Assembly (NCBI GenBank): GCA_034231615.1
Contig: CM067316.1
Location: forward strand, 26,187,791-26,251,790
Direction of reading: 5' to 3'
DNA from: Meghimatium bilineatum
Lineage: Eukaryota > Mollusca > Gastropoda > Stylommatophora > Philomycidae
Length of the DNA stretch: 64,000 bases
Shown: positions 35,713-46,879 of the stretch, one piece after another
Position numbering within the stretch: position 1 is the first letter of the stretch
How the letters are laid out: each line of letters starts with the position of its first letter
Notes under the pieces: model-generated
Told to the model about the DNA's origin: nothing
The model's database searches: none
Seen by the model: the letters and a program-made list of their open reading frames with translations, nothing else
Translations under genes and position numbers: made by a program

Positions 35713-35760
35713 CTTGAGAAAGACCTAACGGTTCGAAACGTTGAAAATGTATTGTGTATT
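35713..35760 (+). ncRNA. Degenerate hammerhead-like motif after the Penelope-like element
   Basis: CTTGAGAA, hairpin GACC-TAAC-GGTT, then GAAACGTTG, followed by TG-rich DNA. The layout equals that of the cores at 7.57 and 16.9 kb, but CTGATGA is changed and stem III cannot pair fully. Its position just downstream of the coding remnant is where such elements are known to carry hammerheads. Confidence 0.35.
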
Positions 35761-36204
35761 GTGATATTGTGTATGTTTTCGTGTTTACACCTCATAACCC
35801 CTTAGTGATAGTTCGTCTGTTGTATTGAAGTGAAACTTCAAAAACCTGTGTTCTACGAAAGTACTACGGTAATTAAGGAGCAGATTTTCATCCCATGCAT
35901 CATGAGACGGGAGGTTGACAATGAATAAGAGGACGCACGTAAACTGCTTCACTGGCGCCTGCTGGATGCGGATAAAGGGATTGACAAGACAGTAATTGTG
36001 ATCAGGAGAATTTAATATTAAGACCCCCCAAAAAAAGTGTACAACGGGAGAATGAGGAGCGTATTCAACCAGGAGCTACGGGAAACCTGCATACCTTTCG
36101 CCATTATATGGGGGATGCTGAGCATCTATCTATAGATCTGTCCGGAATGCAATGATGTCGGTTCATAACTTACATGTCACCATATCGCAAACTTTATTAT
36201 CTTC

Positions 36205-36345
36205 TGCTGCGTTAGTTCTCAAGCTCTTGCAAATTAACAGGATGTAGTACGAAGAACAGACTGTGTCGTGTCGTGGTTTATATCTTTGCTGCGATATCTG
36301 CGCAGTTCGGACTGACACATCCGACTTCAGCGTGGCTATGGGACC
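36205..36345 (+). repeat. Dispersed repeat S1, partial copy
   Basis: TTAACAGGATGTAGTACGAA, TTTGCTGCGATATCTGCGCA, CATCCGACTTCAGCGTGGCT: the proximal half of S1. Confidence 0.75.
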
Positions 36346-36547
36346 TGCACTTTAAAAAGCTGCAGGCAGTCAGACAATTCAGAGAGCTATGGTGACCTAC
36401 TAGAAGTAGATATTGCCCGGAAATGTATTATTTCTCTCTATTGTCTATCTATTGCCTTTTTTCTCTGCGTTTGCTGTAAGGAGTTGCTGGATTGAATAAT
36501 AGTCGGTTTTCGGGCTATGGTACACGTTTGATCGCTTGATATGCAGT

Positions 36548-36830
36548 ACTATCTTCTTCTTCTGCGTTCGTTCTCAAACTCCTGCAGATTAGTAGGATGT
36601 AGTCCGGAGAACGTAATGCGTTGTGTCTTGGTTTACAGCATTGCTGCGATATCTGCGCATTTCGGCCTGACACATCCGACTTCAGCATGGCTTTGGGTCA
36701 CTGGCCCTATATGGGATGGGGCAGCCAACTCCATCCCATAACCTCCTTAGTCGCATTTTACGACATGCGTGGAAGGTAAACAGTGTTGCTATTCTTTGCT
36801 CCGGCAACACAAGGGCGAGGAGTAATATTA
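36548..36830 (+). repeat. Dispersed repeat S1, near full-length copy
   Basis: Very similar to 629-912 over the whole length, including CAGATTAGTAGGATGTAGTC, TATATGGGATGGGGCAGCCA and GTGGAAGGTAAACAGTGTTG. The two copies on one strand only 35 kb apart suggest recent activity. Short open frames here are artefacts. Confidence 0.85.
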
Positions 36831-36834
36831 TATT

Positions 36835-36975
36835 GGTAATTTCTTCAGTACGCCTTCTTCTTGGTCTTCCTCTATACCTTTCTATTTCCATTTTAATGTT
36901 GTATGCTCTTGCCGCTGACCAATCAGTGTTCATTTCTCATTAAGTGGCCGAACCATTTCAGTCTCCGTTTTTTTC
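36835..36975 (-). pseudogene. LINE C-terminal fragment
   Basis: Minus strand: WSAARAYNIKMEIERYRGRP, then RRRRTEEITNI. It matches TRAYNMKMETASYKGRPRR and RWIKGVTNI at 52320-52415 (plus). Confidence 0.65.
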
Positions 36976-37360
36976 CCCCCAATATATTTTTATTACAGAT
37001 GTTGTTTCAAAAATTATCGTAATTCTCTTGAAATTCACTAAAAATAAAAAAAAAAGTCTAGGTTGATCTGACATCCTGAATATAATACACAACCAACTGT
37101 AACACATGTTTCTTTAACAAGGAAAACAGATCAAGCGAGATAATGTACCCTTGTATAGCAAATATCCTGTTTAATAAATCTGAAATGTCATGCCTGGTTT
37201 TCAAATAAATAGAATATGTGATGTTCTTTTACCCCAAGATTTAACCAAAAAAATATACATAAATCCTTGTTGCAGTGATTGTGTCTGCGATCTACTTTTA
37301 ATGACTACATTGTATTTCATTTTGTATAATTCTAGTGATATCAGTTTTCAGTCGTAGAAC

Positions 37361-38262
37361 ACACACACTCGCACTCTCTCATATACACACAATACACTCG
37401 CACTCTCATATACACACAACACACTCGCACTCTCATACACACACAACACACTCGCACTCTCATACACACACAACACACTCGCACTCTCTCATACACACAC
37501 AATACACTCGCACTCTCTCATATACACACAACACACTCGCACTCTCATACACACACAACACACTCGCACTCTCTCATACACACACAATACACTCGCACTC
37601 TCTCATATACACACAACACACTCGCACTCTCATACACACACAACACACTCGCACTCTCATACACACACAACACACTCGCAATCTCATATACACACATACA
37701 CTCGCACTTTCTCATACACACACACACTCGCACTCTATCATACACACACACTCGCACTCTCTCATACACACACACTCGCACTCTCTCATACACACACACT
37801 CGCACTCTCATACACACAACACACTCGCACTCTCATATATACACACACACACTCGCACTCTCTCATATACACACAACACACTCGCACTCTCATATACACA
37901 CACACTCGCACTCTCTCATATATACACACACACTCGCACTCTCTCATATACACACAACACACTCACACTCTCATATACACACACACACTCGCACTCTCTC
38001 ATACACACACACACTCGCACTCTCTCATACACACACACACTCGCAATCTCTCATACACACACACTCGCACTCTCTCATACACACACACTCGCACTCTCTC
38101 ATACACACACACTCGCACTCTCTCATATACACACAACACACTCGCACTCTCTCATACACACACACACTCGCACTCTCTCATACACACACACTCGCACTCT
38201 CTCATACACACACACTCGCAATCTCTCATACACACACACTCGCACTCTCTCATACACATACA
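37361..38262. repeat. CA-rich minisatellite (CACTCGCACTCTCTCATA), about 900 bp
   Basis: Imperfect units of about 22-30 bp, ACTCGCACTCTCTCATACAC with extra CA steps. The 310-codon open frame (Thr/His/Ser) and the opposite-strand frames come from the repeat and are not genes. Confidence 0.97.
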
Positions 38263-38596
38263 ACTGATATCCAATGAGGGTATGTGGAGAGGGGATTGTA
38301 GACAGGGTCGGCCGTAGATACGACTTTGGTACGTGGGAAGTTTTTCCACACAAAATAGTCTCATCGTGTTTGTGGATATTTTATCTCCTATGGGAAAAAA
38401 AACGGTACAGAGAAATAAAACAAACGGGAGAGGGGCTATCTATAATCGCTTTTCTTTGTGCTAATTTTCTTGTTTTATTTTTATGCGGGGGAAAGGGGGG
38501 GGGTTGAACCATGTGCGTCCCATTAAAATAAAACTACCAGAAATGCATTTGCATTTCTAACCCCCCTTCCCTATCCTCCCTGATTTCCATAAATAC

Positions 38597-38644
38597 GAAT
38601 ACTAGGTAGAATACTAGGTAGAATACTAGGTAGAATACTAGGTA
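38597..38644. repeat. 12-bp tandem repeat, 4 copies
   Basis: GAATACTAGGTA repeated four times without change. Confidence 0.95.
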
Positions 38645-38820
38645 AGCATGTGAGGTTTACCCCACATAGTTCTATATTCCCTGCTACTTGAATATTTACT
38701 TGGTTCATGTCCGTAGATTCGTTTTAAATTTTGTTTTTACTTAACAAAAAGTCACTTACCAATTTTAATGCATTAGATTATCCGTTTTTATTAGATTATT
38801 GGTGACCTCTATTGAAAATC

Positions 38821-38945
38821 GTTGGGGTGGGGGGGGGGGGGTAACCTGACTTTTGGGCTAAATTCCTAGTACTAAAAATCATGCTCTGACTTCCTAAAAG
38901 GGGGTAGCTGAACATCACACCCTCTCCCCCCCCCCCCCCCCCACT
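38821..38945 (+). repeat. Family G repeat with G and C runs
   Basis: G13-type run, ATTCCTAGTACTAAAAATCA, CTGACTTCCTAAAAGGGGG, then a C run of about 17. It shares its core with 5110-5175 and, inverted, 33945-34185. Confidence 0.65.
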
Positions 38946-38949
38946 AATT

Positions 38950-40640
38950 TGCGATTTGACTTGTTTTTTTCTCTATTACTCAATCAAAATATCAACAACA
39001 AAATAACTTGCCTAATAAATTATAATCAATTATTGAAGCATGCGCTGTGTAGAACATAGTGTGACAGACCTGTCTGGCTTGCCGGGAGTCGGACATGGAC
39101 AATTGACGAAGGATAATACTAAAATCAGCTGCCTTTATTTTGCTCAGATATTACTTTTAAAAAGTAAAGAAGAAAAAAAATAGACACCCTAAGAAAATAA
39201 CTGTTAGTAAGTGTTGACGAGACAGGGTTATCGACGGAATTAATTAGCATGAATATTCAACCAGCAGTGACCAAAGCACGAGAACGGTAGGGGAGGATAA
39301 AATATTGCCAAAGACTGTTAGTTTAAGAAAGGATGCGGATAGAGTAGAATATTTTGGAAGAGATTGTTGACAACATTGAGTGGCGCAAACTAGAGTAAAA
39401 CTAGATTAGTTCGGAAACATTTGCGGACAAAAGCGTGATTGCACATGAGTATTCAGCAAGATCGAGATTTTTTTTTAAAACGTGAACATAATGGATTCTA
39501 ACCAATCTTGAGCGATCAGTTGTTCATTCGCCAGCAACTACGAAATAGTTCAGCCATGCAGTGAAGGATTAATCGGGGAACTGTCCATGAAGCAGGACAT
39601 GGTTCCTCTAACTCTTCAGTTATTGTGAAGAGGATTATTGGAGTGCAAGCTGTACAATGTAATTTTAGGAAAATTCGTCCCATATTGGATTTGTTATGAA
39701 CTGAAATGTTACCGTAAAGTGTTAGAGTAAAATACTGTTAATTCTAGTGTTATAGATAGACTATTGGAATTAGGAGTGAGCAGACATAAATTATGATAAG
39801 GCTTATAAATGCCAGAAGAAAAATAGTAGAAAATTTTTTATTAATCTGTTTACAGAAATTGAATAAATTTGTCAGGTATTTGGGTAAGTCGTTGAGAACG
39901 TGACACCATTTATGGTTCACCTTTGATGAAATTACTTCTGAAAGAATATAATTGTCCCAGAATATGAAATATTCTGATAATTTGGCCAAAGAGAGAATGT
40001 CAAGCAGAGTGATCAAATTCGAGAGAATGAGAAATCTCTCTTACGAAACCTTCGTCTTAGAATAGAGGTAGGAAAAGGGAGAAGCTATATTCTCAAAAGT
40101 CATATGCTCAATGCAGCAGAACTTTGAAAATATTGTTAGTGTGTATTCCACCACAGAACAGTTTGTTTAGTCATTAGTTAGGTGTCAGAGGTTGTTTTAT
40201 CTCTACAACGTGGTTGATCGCCCAGTGTTATAGAATGGTGCATTTGGTGTCTTTGCATTAACAGAAAGGAGAGATAAACTTGCATAGGAGTTATTGAAAG
40301 CTTTGTCGATTGAAATAACCATGTATTTTCATGTAATTTTACCAAAGTTCCAGAGTTCCTGCCTTTTTGACGCCTTATTTACCGAGTTAACCTGTGTTTC
40401 CTTTCTTTTAGAAGTTAAGACCTAGGTAAGGTTTCAGATGGGACCTGCCTCTTTTAGTTCACAGTCGCACAACTAACATCAGAAGAAGTACTTATAACAT
40501 CATCAGAAATTCCAGATTTGGAAACACCATACGGAGAAGGAAGAAAATGAACCACGGACCAAAACATCGACAAACCAAACAACAACTAAAGAAGACAACC
40601 ACTATAGAAGTTATAAAACCTTACCAAAAAAAGTTAAACT
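38950..40640. other. Unassigned spacer
   Basis: No reading frame or repeat match convinces. A polypyrimidine stretch and AG near 40400 could be a splice site, but nothing coding follows. Confidence 0.35.
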
Positions 40641-40654
40641 GTACCCGTTAATTG

Positions 40655-41215
40655 CTTTAAAAATTCTTGAGACTAACGGGAATTGAACCAGTCCGTTCAA
40701 CGGCACCAAATCGACTAGCAATTATTGCAAACGCGTTCTTCCGTACTTGACAAACTGCTTTTCTCAAAAAAAAGATGCGATTTCGTCAAGACATTCAAAG
40801 TGTGCACTCAAAAAAACCCGAACGGACCCATCGAGACAAGGACTATAACAACAACAACAAACATCCCGTACAGGTATTTAAATATCCTCAGTAACAAAAA
40901 ACATATAACATTTAATATCCGTATTAGTTTAACAAGGGCCGATAGGTCTTCTTGTAAACATGGATAACATATATAGACAATACAATTTTGCTTCAAATAA
41001 TTGCTTATACAAGTAAATTGAAATAGGAAGCCAGAGGACAATTTTTTTTTAAAATTCTTGAGACTAACCAATTCGGAATTGAACCAGTCCGTTCAACTGC
41101 ACCAAAATGCCTTCTTACGCGTTCTTACCACACGCGTTCTTCCGTACTTGACTAACCACATCTCCAAAAAAAGATGCGAATTCGTCAAGACATTCAAAGC
41201 GTTCACTCAAAGTCA
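40655..41215. repeat. Direct repeat of about 155 bp (two copies)
   Basis: 40659-40812 and 41050-41212 share TTCTTGAGACTAAC, GAATTGAACCAGTCCGTTCA, CGCGTTCTTCCGTACTTGAC and GTCAAGACATTCAAAG in order. The encoded FVKTF string is present in both. Inverted, GGTTCAATTCC resembles a box B. Spacing of about 390 bp between starts is too short for LTRs of a known type. Confidence 0.75.
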
Positions 41216-41767
41216 CACCGTTAATTGCTGGAGAGTTAGAGAAACTTTTCTAGCAATTCCTTTTATATCTATCAATTATAATATCCAAAAACGTGCATCG
41301 AACATATTATGGTATAGAAGATAAACAATGGACAGCAGGAAATATAAATTGAAAGATATAAAATAGGTAAAACAATCTCGCTCCCCCCCCCTCCTTTTTA
41401 CACAATAGCTTTTCATCTATTGTTGAATGTTTCGGCACCACTAATACATCCACTAGTATCACTAGTTGAAATTGTGTTTGAGGGGCGCACTACGGCCATT
41501 TAGATATACAAGCAAGGACTAACTACCGAATTGTGTCATGCCATATTAGCAGGCGGTTGTAAACAATCATTGAAGGGGATTTCACATGTAGTATTATACA
41601 TTTTTTAACTACGCTGGTAAAAAATGAGTAAATGATTGATAACCAATTTGAGAAATTTACATCAGTGTTCGAAATCGTATAGCAAACTAATTGTATTTTT
41701 AAGAAAAATCCAGGAAATGGTTATTTACAACCGTCTGCTACTGTGATGTTCAAATTCTTTAATCAGT

Positions 41768-42260
41768 CATTGTATTTAGATGTCTGTGGGCGAGTCCACT
41801 ACACATCGAGTCGATAACTTGGAGTCATGCACGTCTGTATTAGAAGACCTCTGCACATAATTAATTCGTTAATATCTTTATTATTGTTGTGTTTCCGTTG
41901 GTCACTATTTATATACTGCAACTCTTCTTGACTTAAATCAAAATTCTCAGTGTTATTTCCACATCCACTGTCATAATCAAGGACATAATTATAACTGAAT
42001 TTTCAAAAGTGGATGTAATAAATGGTCCTTATCACTTGTGATGGAACAACATTTATATACTTAGAGTTGCCTTGGCTATTTGTGGCATGCGACTCCAAAT
42101 ATATAAATAGTGACCAAATGAAATCTCAACAATCAAGAAAAGGAACGAATGAAGGTATAATTAATTATGTGCAGAGGTCTTCTATTGCAAGCGGACATGC
42201 TTGGAGTCCACTACACATCGAGCCAATAACTTGGCTAATCAAAAATCCTGACATGTCTAC
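41768..42260. repeat. Inverted pair of repeat R2
   Basis: GTCCACTACACATCGAGTCG with AGAAGACCTCTGCACATAAT (left) is met by ATTATGTGCAGAGGTCTTCT (42164-42183) and then GTCCACTACACATCGAGCCA in direct orientation at 42207. So part of the block is inverted and a 30-bp piece is direct. TAGTGACCAAATG and TTGGTCACTATTTATATA form another inverted pair. Confidence 0.65.
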
Positions 42261-42667
42261 TGATTTGTTTATCATTGTTTCCGTGATATATTTTTTAATC
42301 GCCAGAAAGAGAGAAGCTATTCAAAACAGTGGATCAAAACACGGAACTCACGGATTCTAACCCTTTAGACAAAATTAAGAGTGCTGCAGCGTAGCAAGAA
42401 CAGAACACTAACTCATTCAATTGAGACACAATCATGTCAGAAGTTGAACAATTATTAAATTGTAAACATTCGGAGCACAATTCACCGAACGATTACTTTT
42501 AAAAGGCAATGATAGATAGTTCAAAACAATGTAATCTCACGCACATTAAAATTGGTTAAGTAAACAGTAGGCTGCCTCTTATATTTGGTTCAGAGCTTTT
42601 TACCATTAAAAAATAATGTTTTCTCATAGTAATCATTTCGCGCAGTAATCTGATCACCATGACCATT

Positions 42668-42745
42668 GTGGGGCCTCCATAAATTATGTCAACTGAGGAC
42701 GAGGGGGGGGGGAGAAAGGGGTAGAGAAATGTTGACGTCAACAAT
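42668..42745. repeat. Short GTCCATAAATTA-type repeat
   Basis: Begins CCTCCATAAATTATGTCAAC and ends GTTGACGTCAACAATT with a G-run between. A possible compact MITE related to 1953 and 44395. Confidence 0.4.
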
Positions 42746-42769
42746 TTATTCTATTCGCTGAAACCCTTT

Positions 42770-43360
42770 GTTGCCTTTCGGCATCAGGAGTTTTCTGGAA
42801 ACGGCCCCCGTGTGTGCTGCATATATTTTGAAATTTGTCACCTCTTATTTTACTTCAGTGGTCCATCGTTTTCGTAGTCGGCCTTTAGGCCTGCCCTCGC
42901 TGTATCTGTGTAGCACACCTTGCTGTGGTATGCTGTCTGATGGTAGTCTGCTGATGTGTGCAAACCATTTGATCTGTTGTCACTTGATGTATTCCAAGAT
43001 TTGGGTGGTGCTGGTTTTTTGCCTGATGTCCACACCCTGTCTCTAAGCGATATTTCTAGGATTCTGCGTAAGCATGCCATTTCAGCTGTCACAAGTTTAC
43101 ATTTGTCTTGTGCTGTCGTTGTCCATGTTTGACATTGGTAGCACAGTGTTGGCATAATAATCGTTTTGAATAGTGTTATTTTGGTGCTGAAATCTATGTT
43201 TTTGTTTCTAAAGATTGGTGTCAATTGCCCTAGGGCTTGGTATGCTTTACTACATTTATTTGCGCATGCGGTTGTGTCTGTGGGTCTCACCAATGGCTCA
43301 TTAGACAAACCAACCATGCAACAGAAAACCTTAGTAGATGACATGCCTTTATATTGAGGT
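42770..43360 (-). pseudogene. LINE group D reverse transcriptase C-terminal part
   Basis: Minus-strand open frame 43344-42850 (164 codons) encodes KCSKAYQALGQLTPIFRNKN, IDFSTKITLFKTIIMPTL, CYQCQTWTTTAQDKCKLVTA and ACLRRILEISLRDRVW. This is the thumb and post-RT region of a non-LTR element (the YGxETWT region reads YQCQTWT). The last part is frame-shifted. The plus-strand open frame over the same DNA is not coding. Confidence 0.85.
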
Positions 43361-43409
43361 TATCGAATATATAATTTCTTATATAAGCTTCATGGCACGT
43401 TATCTATAC

Positions 43410-43680
43410 AATCCCGTAGTCGTAACCTTCGATAACAGTTACCATGTTGTTCCGACAGGCTGACGTTATGCTTGAACTAATTACGGGCACGGCGTGGGTG
43501 GGCGGAACAATAAAGAAACCTGTCGCAAGGGCCAGAGTTGTGCCCTGATGTCGACGTCTGTTTCGGCAGCATTGGACTCAAACACCATCGAGTCGAAGGG
43601 CTGCTGGAACAGAGGGTGGAGCACTTATGGGAATCCCCCACGTGCTGTGAGGCCAGTTTTCTAATCAAGAATCAAGACTA
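43410..43680 (+). mobile_element. Group N LINE C-terminal end
   Basis: Encodes PDVDVCFGSIGLKHHRVEGL, LEQRVEHLWESPTCCEASF, a variant of the SEQLWMCPVCSDD end, and stops after TCTAATCAAGAATCA. It closely matches the minus strand of 17683-17940, so both derive from one subfamily. The preceding GGTAACTGTTATCGAAGG-type block is shared with 22.9 kb. Confidence 0.75.
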
Positions 43681-43689
43681 CATTTATTG

Positions 43690-44100
43690 TGTATTTCTTT
43701 GCTGCTCTTGCCGTCTGTTGTTATATTACTTCCTAGGTATGTGAATTCTGTCATTTGGTTACGCCTGTTGTTTTCGATATATATATATATATATATTGGT
43801 GTTTCTTTCTGTTATTCCTATCATCATTACTTCGATCTTTTCTATATTTATCTTCATGTTAAAGTTATGGCATGTTTGATGTAATCTATCTATTTGTCTT
43901 TGTAGTTCTTTCTTCTGATGATACCACTAGTGCTTGGTCATCTGCAAATAGTAGTTCGTTAAAGTTATCCTTCAGATTGTATAACAATACAATTTTTATA
44001 CACCAATAATATTGTTTATGCTTGAAATACTTTTCTAAAAATGTGCCACAAAACATGTCGTTTTTTTCCCTCGTACTTTTCATGCAGAGTTAAGATCAAT
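43690..44100 (-). pseudogene. LINE reverse transcriptase palm fragment
   Basis: Minus strand 44083-43886 encodes ELLFADDQALVVSSEE with the catalytic FADD box. Downstream frames give FNMKINIEKIEVMMIGITER and FTYLG-like motifs. A short (AT)10 tract (43778-43797) interrupts it. Confidence 0.75.
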
Positions 44101-44104
44101 AAAC

Positions 44105-44385
44105 GTCGAAGGCCCCTTAACAACATCCTAACAAGAAAACTGTGCGGTTTTTTTCCACTATAAAGAGACGTAACAGCATGGAGAGATTAATAGCTGAAGG
44201 CAAGAGTTAGCAGAAGGGGAAGAGGGTGCCCAAGACGACGATAGTGCAGTAATACATTAGATTGCTTAAACATGGCTCTAGCTGCGGCAGGTCAACCCAC
44301 CTAGAGTAGCGGTGCGTTCAGAGAATCCATAAGGAAGACTTTCTGCAAAGAATATGTTACATGGGAAATTTTATGTGCATACAGA
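44105..44385 (+). pseudogene. LINE group A 3' end, degenerate
   Basis: KRRNSMERLIAEGKS-like start, then GRGCPRRR, DCLNMALAAAGQPT and FRESIRKTFCKEYVTWE in changing frames. Equivalent to the intact group A end at 56.6 kb; its inverted relative lies at 63.14-63.4 kb. Confidence 0.65.
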
Positions 44386-44394
44386 TTTTTAGGG

Positions 44395-44520
44395 GGATTT
44401 TGACATAATTAAGCAGATGTGGTTTCTGAATTTTTGACATTCGTTGACAAGGGGTTGGGGATCTGAAATTGGATAAGAATTGTTGACGTAATTTATGGAC
44501 AGCTCATGTGGATGCCACAG
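44395..44520. repeat. DNA-transposon-like repeat end
   Basis: GGGGGATTTTGACATAATTA at the left and TTGACGTAATTTATGGACAG at the right form imperfect inverted ends about 110 bp apart. The right end is the inverse of the 1953 terminus. Confidence 0.45.
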
Positions 44521-44901
44521 GCACACTTACTAACCAGTGGCATATTGACCTGATATGACACTAAATGTATTAAAGATCTTGGTGGCAGGATAACATGAAA
44601 CGCGGCCTCCATTAATTGTGATAGTCAAATGATCTGATATAACAAAATCGGACTCGTATCTACGGTTTAAAGTGCGTTCTGAAGAACGCCGAGCTCACTA
44701 AAGGTAGATAACAATGGTTTCAAAATTAACATTGAAAAATACTGTCCCATTTTGGAAATATTCAATCATTATCATTATTATTATTGGGACATTTAAAAAA
44801 CTGGAAAAATCATTTATCAACACTAGCATTTTTTAGGAGGCAAATTAATATATGCTTCTAGGAACAGCAAATTTATAGTAAAGCCAAATATCATTCTAAT
44901 T

Positions 44902-45432
44902 GACCCAAGGCATTTGGTGACCAAGGCATTTGAGTGGCTTCGCACACAGAAAGTAACGCAGGTCTGCATCTTGAGTGACTCTATGAGTATGATTAAGAAG
45001 GTACAAGTGGGTCTCGTTCGCGAACAGTGGATTGAGGCCTTGAGAAATGCGAGCTTGAAAGCGGTTACATTTATTTTCGTGCCGGGACATGTGGGCGTTC
45101 GAGGCAATGAAAGAGCGGATCAAATGGCATCGTGTGCGATTGTGGCAAAGGGCGATGGGGCAATGGATCGCGCTGACGTTTTGAACTCCTTAAGAGATAT
45201 AACACGCGAGAGTGAGACTAATGTGGATGATGATTCCTTTTCAATGGCTAGGATTAAAGATCAGGGATTGAAATGTGGTGTTGCTAGAGGTGAACATTTT
45301 GGAGGGCGCAGAAGAATGATGGTCAACCAGCATAGGACCGGTACTGTCAGCAGAAGTGTGATGGCGGATACACTCAAGGAGATATCGGAGCAACTATGGA
45401 TGTGTCCAGTTTGCAGTGATGATGATCCGACG

Positions 45433-45466
<34 letters not shown>
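44902..45466 (+). mobile_element. Group N LINE, recent 5'-truncated insertion with TSD
   Basis: A perfect 13-bp duplication TATCATTCTAATT (44889-44901 and 45467-45479) bounds a 565-bp insertion. Open frame 44914-45441 covers the RNase H C-terminal half (VCILSDSMSMIKK; VPGHVGVRGNERADQMAS, carrying the second Asp, His and last Asp), a linker, and the C-terminal EQLWMCPVCSDDDPTTN. It ends in eight or so ACTA units. The frame has no stop, so insertion is recent. The N-terminal half is missing, so it cannot be autonomous. Confidence 0.93.
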
Positions 45467-45469
<3 letters not shown>

Positions 45470-45479
45470 CATTCTAATT

Positions 45480-46010
45480 TTCCCGGGTGCTGCCAGAGTT
45501 TTAAAAAAGGAGCAAGGAATACTGTGACCAACCGTACTAGTACCAGAAGACTAAGGAAGAATGGTAATGTAGTTGGCTATTTACCTCGTGGAGGATCAAA
45601 AAGATATAAAAGTCATGTTGAATTTGGATTTGTTGGGCCAAAAGGCGCAAACATCTCAGACACGCAAAACATGACACAATGCATTTCATTTTAAAGACAA
45701 TATTCGGCTAACCTGCTGCTGTTGAAGAACGAATGGACAAGACCGTCATTCTAATTGTATTGAGAAACATGACCATAAACATATACCAGTACACAACTGC
45801 GAGCAGCAAGCAATATCTATTCCAGTGTTGAAAAAAACTTCAAGGAGAAATCTTCACTCAAGATGAGGTACATATCTCCTTTACACAACTCCATCCCGAT
45901 TTCATCGGCAACAATTTAGCCAGGAGCGGTTCATTGTACTCTTTACAGATGAGTTATAGTTTGGTATCTTTTTTAGAATGTCAGAATTAATGCGTGGATA
46001 TGACCAAGAG
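45480..46010 (+). pseudogene. Degenerate Tc1/mariner-like transposase
   Basis: Plus-strand frames give TSTRRLRKNGNVVGYLPRGG, like the helix-turn-helix end and 'GNVxxxPRxGRP' linker of Tc1 transposases. About 350 bp later comes QERFIVLFTDEL, a stop, FGIFFRMSE, like 'RVLFTDESRF' around the catalytic Asp. Spacing and order fit. Stops and frameshifts are many, and the ends were not found. The group N LINE at 44902 is inserted just upstream. Confidence 0.45.
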
Positions 46011-46049
46011 AGAGCTTTGAAGATGTCAGGGTTAGAAATCATCATCATT

Positions 46050-46262
46050 CTGTGTTTCCAGAGCCCGAAGGGGAGCAAAGAATAGCGATACTGTTACTTT
46101 CATAGCATATCATAAAAGACAACTAAGAATGTTGTTTGGGGTGAAGGTGACTGCCCCATCCTGTACAGAATCAGAGTGACCAAGAATGCATTTGTCAAAC
46201 CGAAGGCGTAGATATCGCAGCTAATCTATAAACCATAAACAACTCATTATGTTCTCCGGGCT
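46050..46262 (-). repeat. Dispersed repeat S1, inverted copy
   Basis: GAGCCCGAAGGGGAGCAAAG, CAACTAAGAATGTTGTTTGG, GGCGTAGATATCGCAGCTAA, and CTCCGGGCTACATCCTGCTG. Its end leads directly into a 21-bp minisatellite. Confidence 0.8.
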
Positions 46263-46560
46263 ACATCCTGCTGATCTGTAGGTGATGCTGATCTGTAGGT
46301 GTTTGATGCTGATCTGTAGATGTTTGATGCTGATCTGTAGGTGTTTGATGCTGATCTGTAGATGTTTGATGCTGATCTGTAGGTGTTTGATGCTGATCTG
46401 TAGGTGTTTGATGCTGATCTGTAGATGTTTGATGCTGATCTGTAGGTGTTTGATGCTGATCTGTAGATGTTTGATGCTGATCTGTAGGTGTTTGATGCTG
46501 ATCTGTAGATGTTTGATGCTAATCTGTAGGTGTTTGATGCTGATCTGTAGGTGTTTGAGG
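46262..46560. repeat. 21-bp minisatellite grown from the S1 repeat end, about 14 copies
   Basis: Unit GATGCTGATCTGTAGGTGTTT (A/G variant at GTAGATG/GTAGGTG alternates). The unit equals the terminal TGCTGATCTGTAGG with a GTTTGA of the adjoining S1 repeat (TGCTAATCTGCAGGAGTTTGA in other copies). Because 21 is divisible by 3, both strands give open frames; neither is a gene. Confidence 0.95.
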
Positions 46561-46879
46561 ATGAAGGTGCTAGAATAATAAAGCATGCTCATTATGAAGA
46601 CAGTTTACGCTGTGGCTTTGTCATGAACTAAAGAACACTGCTACATCAATATCAAATGGAACCTAACATATATACACATATATTAGATAAGATATGGAAT
46701 TATCAAGCCACAAGCACTTCTAGTCTATCACTTTAGCTTGTTATATCAAAGGGAACGTAACATATATTAGATAATAGATAGTATTATCAAGCCACAAGCA
46801 CTTCTAGCACTTTAGAGTATGGAGCTGAACTCCAAGATGACAGTACCATTGTCACAAAAAACATGTTGTTAACGACTTT

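Noticed and set aside
37335..38267. 310-codon open frame (Thr/His/Ser-rich)
   Set aside because: It is wholly a CA-rich minisatellite. Open frames occur on the other strand too, with no start context or splice signal.
45418..45470. CRISPR-like short repeats
   Set aside because: The ACTA repeat is the tail of a retrotransposon; no spacer-repeat pattern occurs anywhere in the window.
46221..46592. Repetitive open frames KHLQISI / MLICRCL
   Set aside because: A 21-bp unit gives open frames on both strands. Neither has protein-like composition.
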